Below are positions 51,852 through 60,183 of a stretch of 64,000 bases of DNA, one piece after another. Positions within the stretch are counted from its first letter, which is position 1. Every line of letters begins with the position of its first letter. The translations under genes and the position numbers were made by a program. The notes beneath the pieces were generated by a model. It was not told the origin of the DNA and did no database searches. It saw only the letters and a program-made list of their open reading frames with translations. Source of the stretch: Marinifilum caeruleilacunae (lineage in GTDB: Bacteria > Bacteroidota > Bacteroidia > Bacteroidales > Marinifilaceae); contig NZ_RZNH01000022.1 of the NCBI RefSeq assembly GCF_013141825.1, positions 1 to 64,000 of the forward strand, given 5' to 3'.

Positions 51852-54128
51852 ATGCAAAAATTAAAATCAATCAAAACACTAGGATTATCGTTGCTGTTAG
51901 GAGTATTTGCTTCCTGCCAATTATCAGGTGGAAACAATAACGATAATAGCTTAACTCAATATGTCGATCCATACATAGGGTCGGGCGGACATGGCCATGT
52001 GTTTGTTGGAGCCAGTGTACCTTTTGGTGCAGTTCAGGCAGGACCAAGTAACTTTCACAAAGGCTGGGATTGGTGTTCATCTTACCATTATTCCGACAGC
52101 ATTATCAAAGGATTTTCGCATTTGCATTTAAGTGGAACAGGTTGTACCGATTTGGGCGAATTCTTAATTATGCCAGCAGTTGGCGAACTAAAAGTAAATC
52201 CTGGTTCACAGGAAAATCCCGAAGAAGGCTATGCTTCTTACTATAGCCATGATACCGAAAAGGCCGAAGCCGGATATTATAAAGTACATTTGGATACCTA
52301 TAATGTAGATGTTGAAATGACAACAACAGAGCGTGTTGCCATGCATCAGATTAGCTATCCGAAATCAGATGAATCCAGGTTGATTATCGATTTAAAAGAA
52401 GGAAATGGCGACCAGGCTACTGAGACGTTCTTCCATAAAGTGAACGATACCATTGTAGCTGGATATCGTTTTTCGAAAGGATGGGCCGCCGATCAACGTG
52501 AATATTTTGCCATGGTATTATCAAAACCAATAAACGAGGTATTGGTTTACGATGGAGACAAAAAATTAAAAGGCGATGCTGGTAAAGGAAAAGCCATAAA
52601 AGCATTTCTTCAGTTCTCAACTAAATCTTTCGAGAAGGTTCAGGTTAAATTTGGAATGTCGCCTGTAAGTATGGAGAATGCATTGCTAAATATTAAAACC
52701 GAAATGCCAGCCTGGAATTTCAGTGAAATACTGGCATCAAATAAAGCAAAGTGGAACAAAGAACTCGAAAAAATTCAAATCGAGACCAAAGATGAGGAAG
52801 CCAAGCGAGTTTTCTACACAGCCATGTATCACACTTTAATTGCTCCAAACATTTTCGACGATGTAAATGGAGATTATCGAGGCACTGATAAAGAGGTTTA
52901 CAACAATAAAAACAGAACAAATTATACACTGTTCTCTCTTTGGGATACCTATCGAACAGCACATCCGCTTTATACCATTACGCAGCCAGAAAGAGTACCT
53001 GATATGATCAATTCAATGTTGGAAATTTATCAGCAACAAGGAAAACTTCCTGTATGGCATTTGCGTGGTAACGAAACCAATACAATGGTTGGTTATAGCG
53101 CGGTTCCGGTAGTTGTAGATGCCTACTTGAAAGGTTTTAAAGGATTTGATGTAGAGCTTGCATACGAAGCTGTAAAGACAACAGCAATGGGCGATTTTGA
53201 GCCAGGCGTGAAAGAGTTGCAAAAGTATGGTTACATTCCTTGCGATATGATGCATGAATCGGTAGCAAGTGCGATGGAATATGCAATTAGCGATTGGGGA
53301 ATTGCTCAAATGGCCCAAGCATTAGGCAAATCGGAAGATGCAAAGTATTTTACAGAAAGAGCAAAAGCATACGAAAAGTACTTCGACCCAAAAGACCGAT
53401 TTATGAAAGGTCGCATGAAAGATGGTAGCTGGCGTACTCCTTTCGATCCAGTTTCGGCTCAGCACCGTGTGAACGATTATTGCGAAGGAAATGCATGGCA
53501 ATACCTTTGGTTGGTGCCTCAGGATCCCGAAGGATTGATTCAATTGTTAGGTGGAGATAAGCCATTTGTTGCCAAATTGGATAGTCTGTTTTCTATCTCT
53601 TCCGAGCTGGAAGAAGGCGCTTCCGCGGATATTACTGGCCTGATTGGACAATATGCTCATGGTAACGAACCTAGTCACCATGTTACCTACATGTACGCTT
53701 ATGCAGGCGAGCAATATAAAACTGCCGACAAAGTTGATTACATCTTAAACGAACTGTATACAGACCAGCCTGATGGCCTTTGTGGTAACGAAGACTGTGG
53801 ACAGATGTCTGCCTGGTATGTCATGTCATCAATGGGCTTCTACCCGGTAAACCCATCTAACGGAGCTTATGTATTTGGTCGTCCTTTATTCGACCAGGTT
53901 AGTATCGATTTGGGAGAAGGTAAAAAGTTTACAATCAAAACAATTAATAATAACAAAGAGAATATTTATATTCAATCAGTAAAATTAAATGGTCAGGATT
54001 ATAGCAAATCTTTTATTACCCACAAAGACATCATGATGGGTGGTGAGTTGCTATTTGAAATGGGCGCTGAACCAAACAAACAATTTGGTGCAAAACCTGA
54101 GGACAGACCAAAATCGATGGTATACTAA
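51852..54128 (+). CDS. GH92 alpha-mannosidase, lipoprotein, copy 1
   Basis: A 758-residue lipoprotein (lipobox FASC near residue 22). N-terminal beta-sandwich starts YVDPYIGSGGHGHVFVGA. The catalytic (alpha/alpha)6 domain contains YTLFSLWDTYRTAHPLYTI, LPVWHLRGNETNTMVGYSAV, the catalytic-acid motif HGNEP (Glu606) and CGNEDCGQMSAWYVMSSMGFYPV with the base Asp residues. GH92 enzymes are calcium-dependent inverting alpha-mannosidases, mostly exo-acting on alpha-1,2 or alpha-1,3 links. With the intact Glu it should be a standard mannosidase. Surface or periplasmic. The linkage cannot be set from sequence alone. Confidence 0.95.
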   Translation: MQKLKSIKTLGLSLLLGVFASCQLSGGNNNDNSLTQYVDPYIGSGGHGHVFVGASVPFGAVQAGPSNFHKGWDWCSSYHYSDSIIKGFSHLHLSGTGCTDLGEFLIMPAVGELKVNPGSQENPEEGYASYYSHDTEKAEAGYYKVHLDTYNVDVEMTTTERVAMHQISYPKSDESRLIIDLKEGNGDQATETFFHKVNDTIVAGYRFSKGWAADQREYFAMVLSKPINEVLVYDGDKKLKGDAGKGKAIKAFLQFSTKSFEKVQVKFGMSPVSMENALLNIKTEMPAWNFSEILASNKAKWNKELEKIQIETKDEEAKRVFYTAMYHTLIAPNIFDDVNGDYRGTDKEVYNNKNRTNYTLFSLWDTYRTAHPLYTITQPERVPDMINSMLEIYQQQGKLPVWHLRGNETNTMVGYSAVPVVVDAYLKGFKGFDVELAYEAVKTTAMGDFEPGVKELQKYGYIPCDMMHESVASAMEYAISDWGIAQMAQALGKSEDAKYFTERAKAYEKYFDPKDRFMKGRMKDGSWRTPFDPVSAQHRVNDYCEGNAWQYLWLVPQDPEGLIQLLGGDKPFVAKLDSLFSISSELEEGASADITGLIGQYAHGNEPSHHVTYMYAYAGEQYKTADKVDYILNELYTDQPDGLCGNEDCGQMSAWYVMSSMGFYPVNPSNGAYVFGRPLFDQVSIDLGEGKKFTIKTINNNKENIYIQSVKLNGQDYSKSFITHKDIMMGGELLFEMGAEPNKQFGAKPEDRPKSMVY

Positions 54129-54206
54129 AATGTATGCCCTACTAATTTGACCGATTACAATTATAAAATTTATCAGGCCAAAAGCTTTGATTACTAAATT
54201 ACAAAA

Positions 54207-56501
54207 ATGAAGAAAGCGAATATTCTATTAATTCTAATGGCATTCCTGGTTTCCTGTGCAGGAGAGAAAGAGGTAGTGAAAACCAGAATGACTTCCAGTG
54301 TTGATATGGTCAATCCATTAATGGGAACCGATTCGGAACACGCACTTTCCAACGGTAACACTTACCCTGCAATTGCAGTGCCTTGGGGAATGAACTTTTG
54401 GACACCCCAAACCGGCAATATGGGAAATGGTTGGACCTATGCTTATGATGCAAAAAAAATACGAGGCATTAAGCAAACTCATCAACCAAGTCCGTGGATT
54501 AACGATTATGCAGCATTTTCTTTCATGGCTGTAACAGGAGATCTAAAGTTTAACGAAGATGAGCGTGCCTCCTGGTTCTCGCACAAAGCTGAAGATGCAA
54601 AACCATATGCTTATGAAGTGTACCTGGCCGATTATGATGTGAAAACAGAGGTAACACCAACAGAGCGTGCTGCCATGTTTCGTTTTACATTTCCTGAAAA
54701 CGACAATTCATACATCCTCTTGGATGCTTACAACGAAGGTTCGGAGGTGAAAATTATTCCTGAAGAACGCAAAATTATTGGTTACTGCAGAAATAATAGT
54801 GGTGGTGTGCCAGAGAATTTCCACAATTATTTTGTAGCCGAATTCGATAAGGATTTTGAAATTGTTCACACCTGGAACGGTGATCAGTTAAACCAAAAAT
54901 CGAAAAGTGCAACAGGCGAGCATGTTGGCGCTGTTATCGGATTTAAAACCAAAAAGGGAGAACAGGTGCATGTAAAAGTGGCATCATCTTTCATCAGTAA
55001 AGAGCAAGCTCAACTGAACCTTTCAAGAGAAATTGGAAATAAAGATTACAATCAGATTAAAAAAGAAGCAAAACTGGCCTGGGAAAAGGAGTTTGCAAGA
55101 ATTAAAGTAGAAGGTGGAACCGATGATCAATTGGAAACATTTTACTCTTGCTTGTACAGAGTTTTACTATTCCCTCGCAAGTTTTATGAACTAAACGATA
55201 AAAATGAAGTAATTCATTACAGTCCTTACAATGGAGAGATACTGCCCGGCTACATGTTTACAGATAATGGCTTTTGGGATACGTTCCGGGCGGTATTTCC
55301 ATTTTTTACAGTCATGTATCCTGAATTGAATTCTCAAATCATGGAAGGCCTTGTAAATACCTACAAAGAAAGTGGATGGTTGCCAGAATGGGCAAGTCCG
55401 GGACACCGTGGCTGTATGATTGGTTCAAATTCGGCATCATTAATTGCTGATGCTTACCTAAAAGGGATCAAAGGATACGATATCGAAACCCTTTATGAAG
55501 CCATCATTAAAAATACCAATGGCTATAACAAAGCGGTAACATCGGTAGGTAGATATGGTGCAGAATATTACAACAAGTTAGGCTATGTGCCTTACAATGT
55601 TGGTATTCATGAAAATACAGCAAGAACATTAGAGTACGCTTACGCTGATTTTTGTGTATGGAAACTGGCCCAGGAATTAGGCCGTCCGCAAGAAGAAATC
55701 GACTTGTTTGCAAAAAGAGCTCAGAACTTTAAGAATGTTTTCGATAAGGAAAGCGGATTGATGCGAGGTAAAAATGAAGATGGAAGCTTCCAATCGCCTT
55801 TCAACCCTTTAAAATGGGGCGATGCATTTACAGAAGGAAACAGCCTGCATTACACATGGTCTGTATTCCAGGATATCAATGGCTTAATCGATTTAATGGG
55901 TGGGGAAGATCAGTTCATCTCAACTTTGGACGGTGTATTTGAAATGCCACCTGAATTTGATGATTCTTACTATGGATTTACCATACATGAAATACGTGAA
56001 ATGCAAATTGTGAATATGGGTAATTATGCGCATGGTAATCAGCCAATTCAGCATATGATTTACCTGTACAATTATGCAGGTCAGCCATGGAAAACCCAAA
56101 GCCGTGTTCGCGAAGTAATGGATCAGCTCTATACTCCACAAGCCGATGGCTACTGCGGCGACGAAGACAATGGACAAACTTCAGCCTGGTATGTGTTCAG
56201 TTCTATGGGATTCTATCCAGTATGTCCGGGAACCGATGAATATGTCTTGGGTTCTCCAATTTTCGATAAAGTAACATTACAGCTCGAAAATGGAAAAGAG
56301 TTTGTCATTTCGAGCACAGGAAACTCTAAGGAAAATGTATTTGTAAAAGATGTAAGCTTAAATGGTAAAACATACAATTTCAACTACATTAAACATGGCG
56401 ACATTCAAAAAGGAGGGGAATTGAATTTTGAAATGTCGGCTCATCCTAATATAGAGCGAGGCAGCAAAGCCGAAGCATATCCATACTCAATGAGTAAATA
56501 A
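54207..56501 (+). CDS. GH92 family enzyme with Gln at the catalytic-acid position, copy 2
   Basis: A 764-residue lipoprotein (lipobox LVSC at about residues 13-16). It has the GH92 body: VNPLMGTDSEHALSNGNTYP, FTDNGFWDTFRAVFPFF, LPEWASPGHRGCMIGSNSA and YCGDEDNGQTSAWYVFSSMGFYPV, so the base Asp side is intact. The catalytic-acid motif reads HGNQP (Gln612; codon CAG at 56040) where copy 1 has HGNEP. From memory, the same Glu-to-Gln change occurs in a GH92 enzyme that cleaves mannose-1-phospho-6-mannose, where the phosphate leaving group needs no acid. It therefore may uncap phosphomannan or act on another good leaving group. Same operon as copy 1. Confidence 0.92.
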   Translation: MKKANILLILMAFLVSCAGEKEVVKTRMTSSVDMVNPLMGTDSEHALSNGNTYPAIAVPWGMNFWTPQTGNMGNGWTYAYDAKKIRGIKQTHQPSPWINDYAAFSFMAVTGDLKFNEDERASWFSHKAEDAKPYAYEVYLADYDVKTEVTPTERAAMFRFTFPENDNSYILLDAYNEGSEVKIIPEERKIIGYCRNNSGGVPENFHNYFVAEFDKDFEIVHTWNGDQLNQKSKSATGEHVGAVIGFKTKKGEQVHVKVASSFISKEQAQLNLSREIGNKDYNQIKKEAKLAWEKEFARIKVEGGTDDQLETFYSCLYRVLLFPRKFYELNDKNEVIHYSPYNGEILPGYMFTDNGFWDTFRAVFPFFTVMYPELNSQIMEGLVNTYKESGWLPEWASPGHRGCMIGSNSASLIADAYLKGIKGYDIETLYEAIIKNTNGYNKAVTSVGRYGAEYYNKLGYVPYNVGIHENTARTLEYAYADFCVWKLAQELGRPQEEIDLFAKRAQNFKNVFDKESGLMRGKNEDGSFQSPFNPLKWGDAFTEGNSLHYTWSVFQDINGLIDLMGGEDQFISTLDGVFEMPPEFDDSYYGFTIHEIREMQIVNMGNYAHGNQPIQHMIYLYNYAGQPWKTQSRVREVMDQLYTPQADGYCGDEDNGQTSAWYVFSSMGFYPVCPGTDEYVLGSPIFDKVTLQLENGKEFVISSTGNSKENVFVKDVSLNGKTYNFNYIKHGDIQKGGELNFEMSAHPNIERGSKAEAYPYSMSK

Positions 56502-56554
56502 AGAATTAGAAATAATATTTCTGATATGATTAGTGAAATAAAAGGGTAGTAGCG

Positions 56555-56586
56555 AAAGGCTTGCAATTTATGAATTGTGAGCCTTT
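56555..56586 (+). terminator. Terminator-like hairpin after GH92 copy 2
   Basis: AAAGGCTTGCAATT/AATTGTGAGCCTTT (14 bp, two wobble pairs) with a TATG loop is followed by GCTTTATAAA. It may partly separate the GH92 pair from the GH125 gene, where a 212-base gap also occurs. Confidence 0.6.
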
Positions 56587-56713
56587 GCTTTATAAAATAT
56601 TCGAAATTGAGAATGGAGAGAATACAAAATTAATTATTACGCAACCTTATCATTTAGAAAGTAAAAACTATTGAGAATTGCTTTCTAAACTCAACAAATA
56701 AAACTCAACCAAA

Positions 56714-58141
56714 ATGAAAAGAAGAACTTTTTTAAGAAATTCATTGCTTTTTACAGGTGGCTTAAGCCTAATTGGAACAAAGGGATTTGCCATTAGTAAG
56801 GATTTAAAATATATATCGAACAGGCCAGAAGCCAATCAAAGAAATTTTGTTAGCAAGGCGGTTGACCGAAAAATTAAGGAGGTGAAAAAAGCCATTGCCA
56901 ATGAAGAGTTGGCATGGATGTTTGAAAATTGCTTCCCAAATACATTAGATACAACAGTTAGCTATTCTGAAGAAAATGGCAAACCCGATTCTTTCGTAAT
57001 TACCGGCGATATACATGCCATGTGGTTAAGGGATTCTACGGCGCAGGTATGGCCTTATTTGCCTTTGGTTAATGATGATGAGCAGCTTCAAAAACTGTTT
57101 CGTGGCCTAATTAACCGACAAAGCAAATGCATCAATATCGATCCTTATGCCAATGCCTTTAACAAAGGAGCAGAAGGCTCGCACTGGGAAAGCGATTTAA
57201 CCGATATGAAACCCGAATTGCACGAACGCAAATGGGAAATCGATTCGCTTTGCTATGCCATTCGATTGGCCTATCATTATTGGAAGAAAACAGGAGATAC
57301 CTCATGTTTCGATTCCGACTGGAGAAATGCCATGAATTTGGTGGTGAGAACCTTTAAAGAGCAGCAAAGAAAAGAGGATCAGGGTCCATATAGGTTTGCC
57401 AGGAACACCAGTAAACCAACAGATACATTACCTGGAAATGGTTATGGAAACCCTATCAAACCAGTTGGACTGATTGTTTCTTCTTTTCGTCCATCAGACG
57501 ATGCAACCATTCTGCCGTTCTTAATACCTTCCAATTTTTTCGCAGTGGTATCCTTACAACAATTGAATGAGATTTTGAACCACCTGAATATTGAAAAAGG
57601 CCTGGCAAATTCGGCTATGGAAATGGCTAAGGAAGTGGAAGCGGCACTTGTAAAATATGCAAGTTCAAATCATTTAAATCAAGGCGAAACTTTGGCCTTT
57701 GAAGTCGATGGTTTCGGCAACCAAATGTATATGGATGATGCAAATATTCCGAGCTTACTTTCCCTTCCATATTTAGGGGCTTTGGATGCAAAATCATCCC
57801 TATATCAGAATACAAGAAAGTTTATTTTGAGCGAAAATAACCCTTGGTACTTCAAAGGAGAATATGCCGAAGGAATTGGCGGTCCGCATGTAGGAGTTAA
57901 TATGATTTGGCCAATGAGTATCATCATGCAGGCCATGACTTCCGATCAGGACAAAGAGATTGAGAACTGTCTGGAAACTTTAATACGAACCCATGCCGGT
58001 ACCGGTTTTATGCACGAAACATTCCATAAAGATGATCCTAAAAACTTTACCCGATCGTGGTTTGCATGGGCCAATACTTTGTTTGGCGAGCTGATATTGA
58101 AAATTTACAAGGAACGACCACATTTATTAAAGCAGGTGTAG
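56714..58141 (+). CDS. GH125 exo-alpha-1,6-mannosidase with Tat-type signal
   Basis: A 475-residue enzyme. The start MKRRTFLRNSLLFTGGLSLI carries the RRxFL twin-arginine pattern and a hydrophobic stretch ending near GFA. The (alpha/alpha)6 fold shows GDIHAMWLRDSTAQVWPYL, SHWESDLTDMKPELHERKWEID and WYFKGEYAEGIGGPHVG, typical of GH125. Members are metal-independent inverting enzymes that remove alpha-1,6-mannose, the backbone link of yeast mannan. It would act in the periplasm, and unlike its neighbours it is not a lipoprotein. Only one base separates its stop from the GH65-like start. Confidence 0.93.
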   Translation: MKRRTFLRNSLLFTGGLSLIGTKGFAISKDLKYISNRPEANQRNFVSKAVDRKIKEVKKAIANEELAWMFENCFPNTLDTTVSYSEENGKPDSFVITGDIHAMWLRDSTAQVWPYLPLVNDDEQLQKLFRGLINRQSKCINIDPYANAFNKGAEGSHWESDLTDMKPELHERKWEIDSLCYAIRLAYHYWKKTGDTSCFDSDWRNAMNLVVRTFKEQQRKEDQGPYRFARNTSKPTDTLPGNGYGNPIKPVGLIVSSFRPSDDATILPFLIPSNFFAVVSLQQLNEILNHLNIEKGLANSAMEMAKEVEAALVKYASSNHLNQGETLAFEVDGFGNQMYMDDANIPSLLSLPYLGALDAKSSLYQNTRKFILSENNPWYFKGEYAEGIGGPHVGVNMIWPMSIIMQAMTSDQDKEIENCLETLIRTHAGTGFMHETFHKDDPKNFTRSWFAWANTLFGELILKIYKERPHLLKQV

Positions 58142-58142
58142 T

Positions 58143-60179
58143 ATGAAATCGTATTTCCTAAAAGTTTGCCTGATAATTGGTTGTGTCCTATCTGTTTTTG
58201 CAGCTATGGCTCAAGCACAAAAGGGTGATGAGTGGAATATTATCGCTAATGACTATTCTAACTACACAGGAATTTCAATTGCTAATGGTCGCATTGGGAT
58301 TGTTCCTTCCGAACAGCCTGGTAAAGCCAAATCCATTATTCTAAATCATGTTTTCGATAAGGAATCAAAAAATGGAGTGAGTAAGGTTTTACTGGGAATT
58401 AACTTTGCCAATTTAGAAATTCTAATTAATGGCGATACGCTTAACACCGACAACTGCAGCAATTGGAAGCAAATTTTGAATATGAAAGAGGCTGCTTTTG
58501 TTACTTCATGCAGGTTTAAGGATGATGTGGATTTTAGCTTTAGCTATTATGCCTTGAGAGGAATGCCTTATTGCGGAATGATAGATGTAAAGGCGCATCC
58601 ATTAAAAAACAATATCAAGATACAGGTAGGCGGACAAATCATTTGTCCGGCAGCGTATAAAAATATTGATTCAGGTTTTCGAGTATTGAAAGATTTAGAT
58701 GCCAGGATGCCTATTTTGCAAACTGTGGCACGCAGTCCTTTCGGCAAGCACCAATTGGCAACCAGCGCTTCCTTTATTTTTGATGATGAAACACCCGATT
58801 TAAGACACCAGGTTCTAGATTCTCTTCATCATCAGTTGATGTTTAGTAAGAATTTGCAGAAAGGCGAAGACTTCCAATTTGCCTGGACAGGTGCAGTATG
58901 TACTTCGCAGGATTTTTCTGACCCTAAAAGTGAATCGGAGCGAATGGTAATCTATCAGTTGCTGGGCAATAAACAAGTTGTAATTAATCGCCATAAGCAG
59001 TTGTGGAATAAATTATGGCAAGGCGATATTGTGATTGAAGGTGATCTGGAATCGCAACAAGATGTTCGTTTGGCGCTCTACCATTTGTATGCTTTTGCCA
59101 GGGATGATTCCAATTTAAGCATCGCACCAATGGGCTTGTCGGCTCAAGGCTACAATGGTCATGTATTCTGGGATACAGAACTCTGGATGTTTCCACCTCT
59201 TCTTGTTTTCAATCAAAGCATAGCAGAATCTTTACTGAATTATCGATTTGACCGCTTGGAAGCAGCCAAAAGAAAAGCTCAAAATTATGGTTTCGATGGT
59301 GCAATGTTTCCCTGGGAATCGGATGAAACAGGCGAGGAAGCTACACCAACCTGGGCTTTAACAGGAACTTTCGAACATCATATAACTGCAGATATTGGAA
59401 TTGCTTTTTGGAACTACTATCGTGTAACCGGCGACAAACAATGGCTTGCAAATAAAGGATATCCTTTATTGAAGGAAGTAGCCGATTTTTGGGTGAGCAG
59501 GGCGATGAAAAATAAGGATGGATCTTACTCCATCAACAATGTGGTTGGAGCTAACGAATTCTATCATCACGCCAATGATAATGCTTTTACAAATGCTTCG
59601 GCAAAAACTGTTCTGAACTATGCTGTGAATGCGGCAAATAGTTTGGGAAAGACTTCAAATCCTTCATGGAAAGAAGTTGCCAATGGTTTATTGTTTCATT
59701 ATAACAATGATGGAGTGAGAATGGAAAACCGCGAATACAAAGGCGAAATCATTAAACAGGCTGATGTCAATTTATTGGCTTATCCTTTGGAAATTGTAAC
59801 AGATTTTGAAGACATTCGCAAAGACCTCGAGTATTATGAACCCAGAATGGCTCCAGAAGGACCAGCAATGTCTCACTCCATATTATCGGTGCTCTATTCA
59901 CGAATGGGAGAATCGGATAAAGCTTACCAATTATTTAAGAGAGCTTATGTGCCCAATAAACGAGCTCCATTTGGTGCTTTATCGGAGTCGGCATTTAGCA
60001 ACAACCCTTACTTTGCAACGGGAGCAGGTGGGATGCTACAGGCAGTAATTTTTGGATTTGGAGGTTTGCATATCTCCGAGAAGGGAATAGAACAAAAAAA
60101 ACCGTGCCTGCCAAAGCAATGGAAAAAATTAACAATTAAAGGCGTAGGTCCTGAATTAAAAACATTTGAAGTAAAATAA
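58143..60179 (+). CDS. GH65-like glycoside hydrolase/phosphorylase
   Basis: A 678-residue exported protein (signal ending near MAQAQ). An N-terminal beta-sandwich is followed by an (alpha/alpha)6 domain. GH65 marks are GHVFWDTELWMFPPLL, EATPTWALTGTFEHHITADI, the general-acid region GANEFYHHANDNAFTN (Glu472) and KQADVNLLAYPLE. GH65 enzymes act on alpha-glucosidic links as phosphorylases (maltose, trehalose, kojibiose) or hydrolases; an exported one is more likely a hydrolase because phosphate-splitting outside the cell wastes the sugar phosphate. Coupled tightly to GH125 upstream and GH97 downstream. The actual substrate is unknown. Confidence 0.85.
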   Translation: MKSYFLKVCLIIGCVLSVFAAMAQAQKGDEWNIIANDYSNYTGISIANGRIGIVPSEQPGKAKSIILNHVFDKESKNGVSKVLLGINFANLEILINGDTLNTDNCSNWKQILNMKEAAFVTSCRFKDDVDFSFSYYALRGMPYCGMIDVKAHPLKNNIKIQVGGQIICPAAYKNIDSGFRVLKDLDARMPILQTVARSPFGKHQLATSASFIFDDETPDLRHQVLDSLHHQLMFSKNLQKGEDFQFAWTGAVCTSQDFSDPKSESERMVIYQLLGNKQVVINRHKQLWNKLWQGDIVIEGDLESQQDVRLALYHLYAFARDDSNLSIAPMGLSAQGYNGHVFWDTELWMFPPLLVFNQSIAESLLNYRFDRLEAAKRKAQNYGFDGAMFPWESDETGEEATPTWALTGTFEHHITADIGIAFWNYYRVTGDKQWLANKGYPLLKEVADFWVSRAMKNKDGSYSINNVVGANEFYHHANDNAFTNASAKTVLNYAVNAANSLGKTSNPSWKEVANGLLFHYNNDGVRMENREYKGEIIKQADVNLLAYPLEIVTDFEDIRKDLEYYEPRMAPEGPAMSHSILSVLYSRMGESDKAYQLFKRAYVPNKRAPFGALSESAFSNNPYFATGAGGMLQAVIFGFGGLHISEKGIEQKKPCLPKQWKKLTIKGVGPELKTFEVK

Positions 60180-60183
60180 ACTT

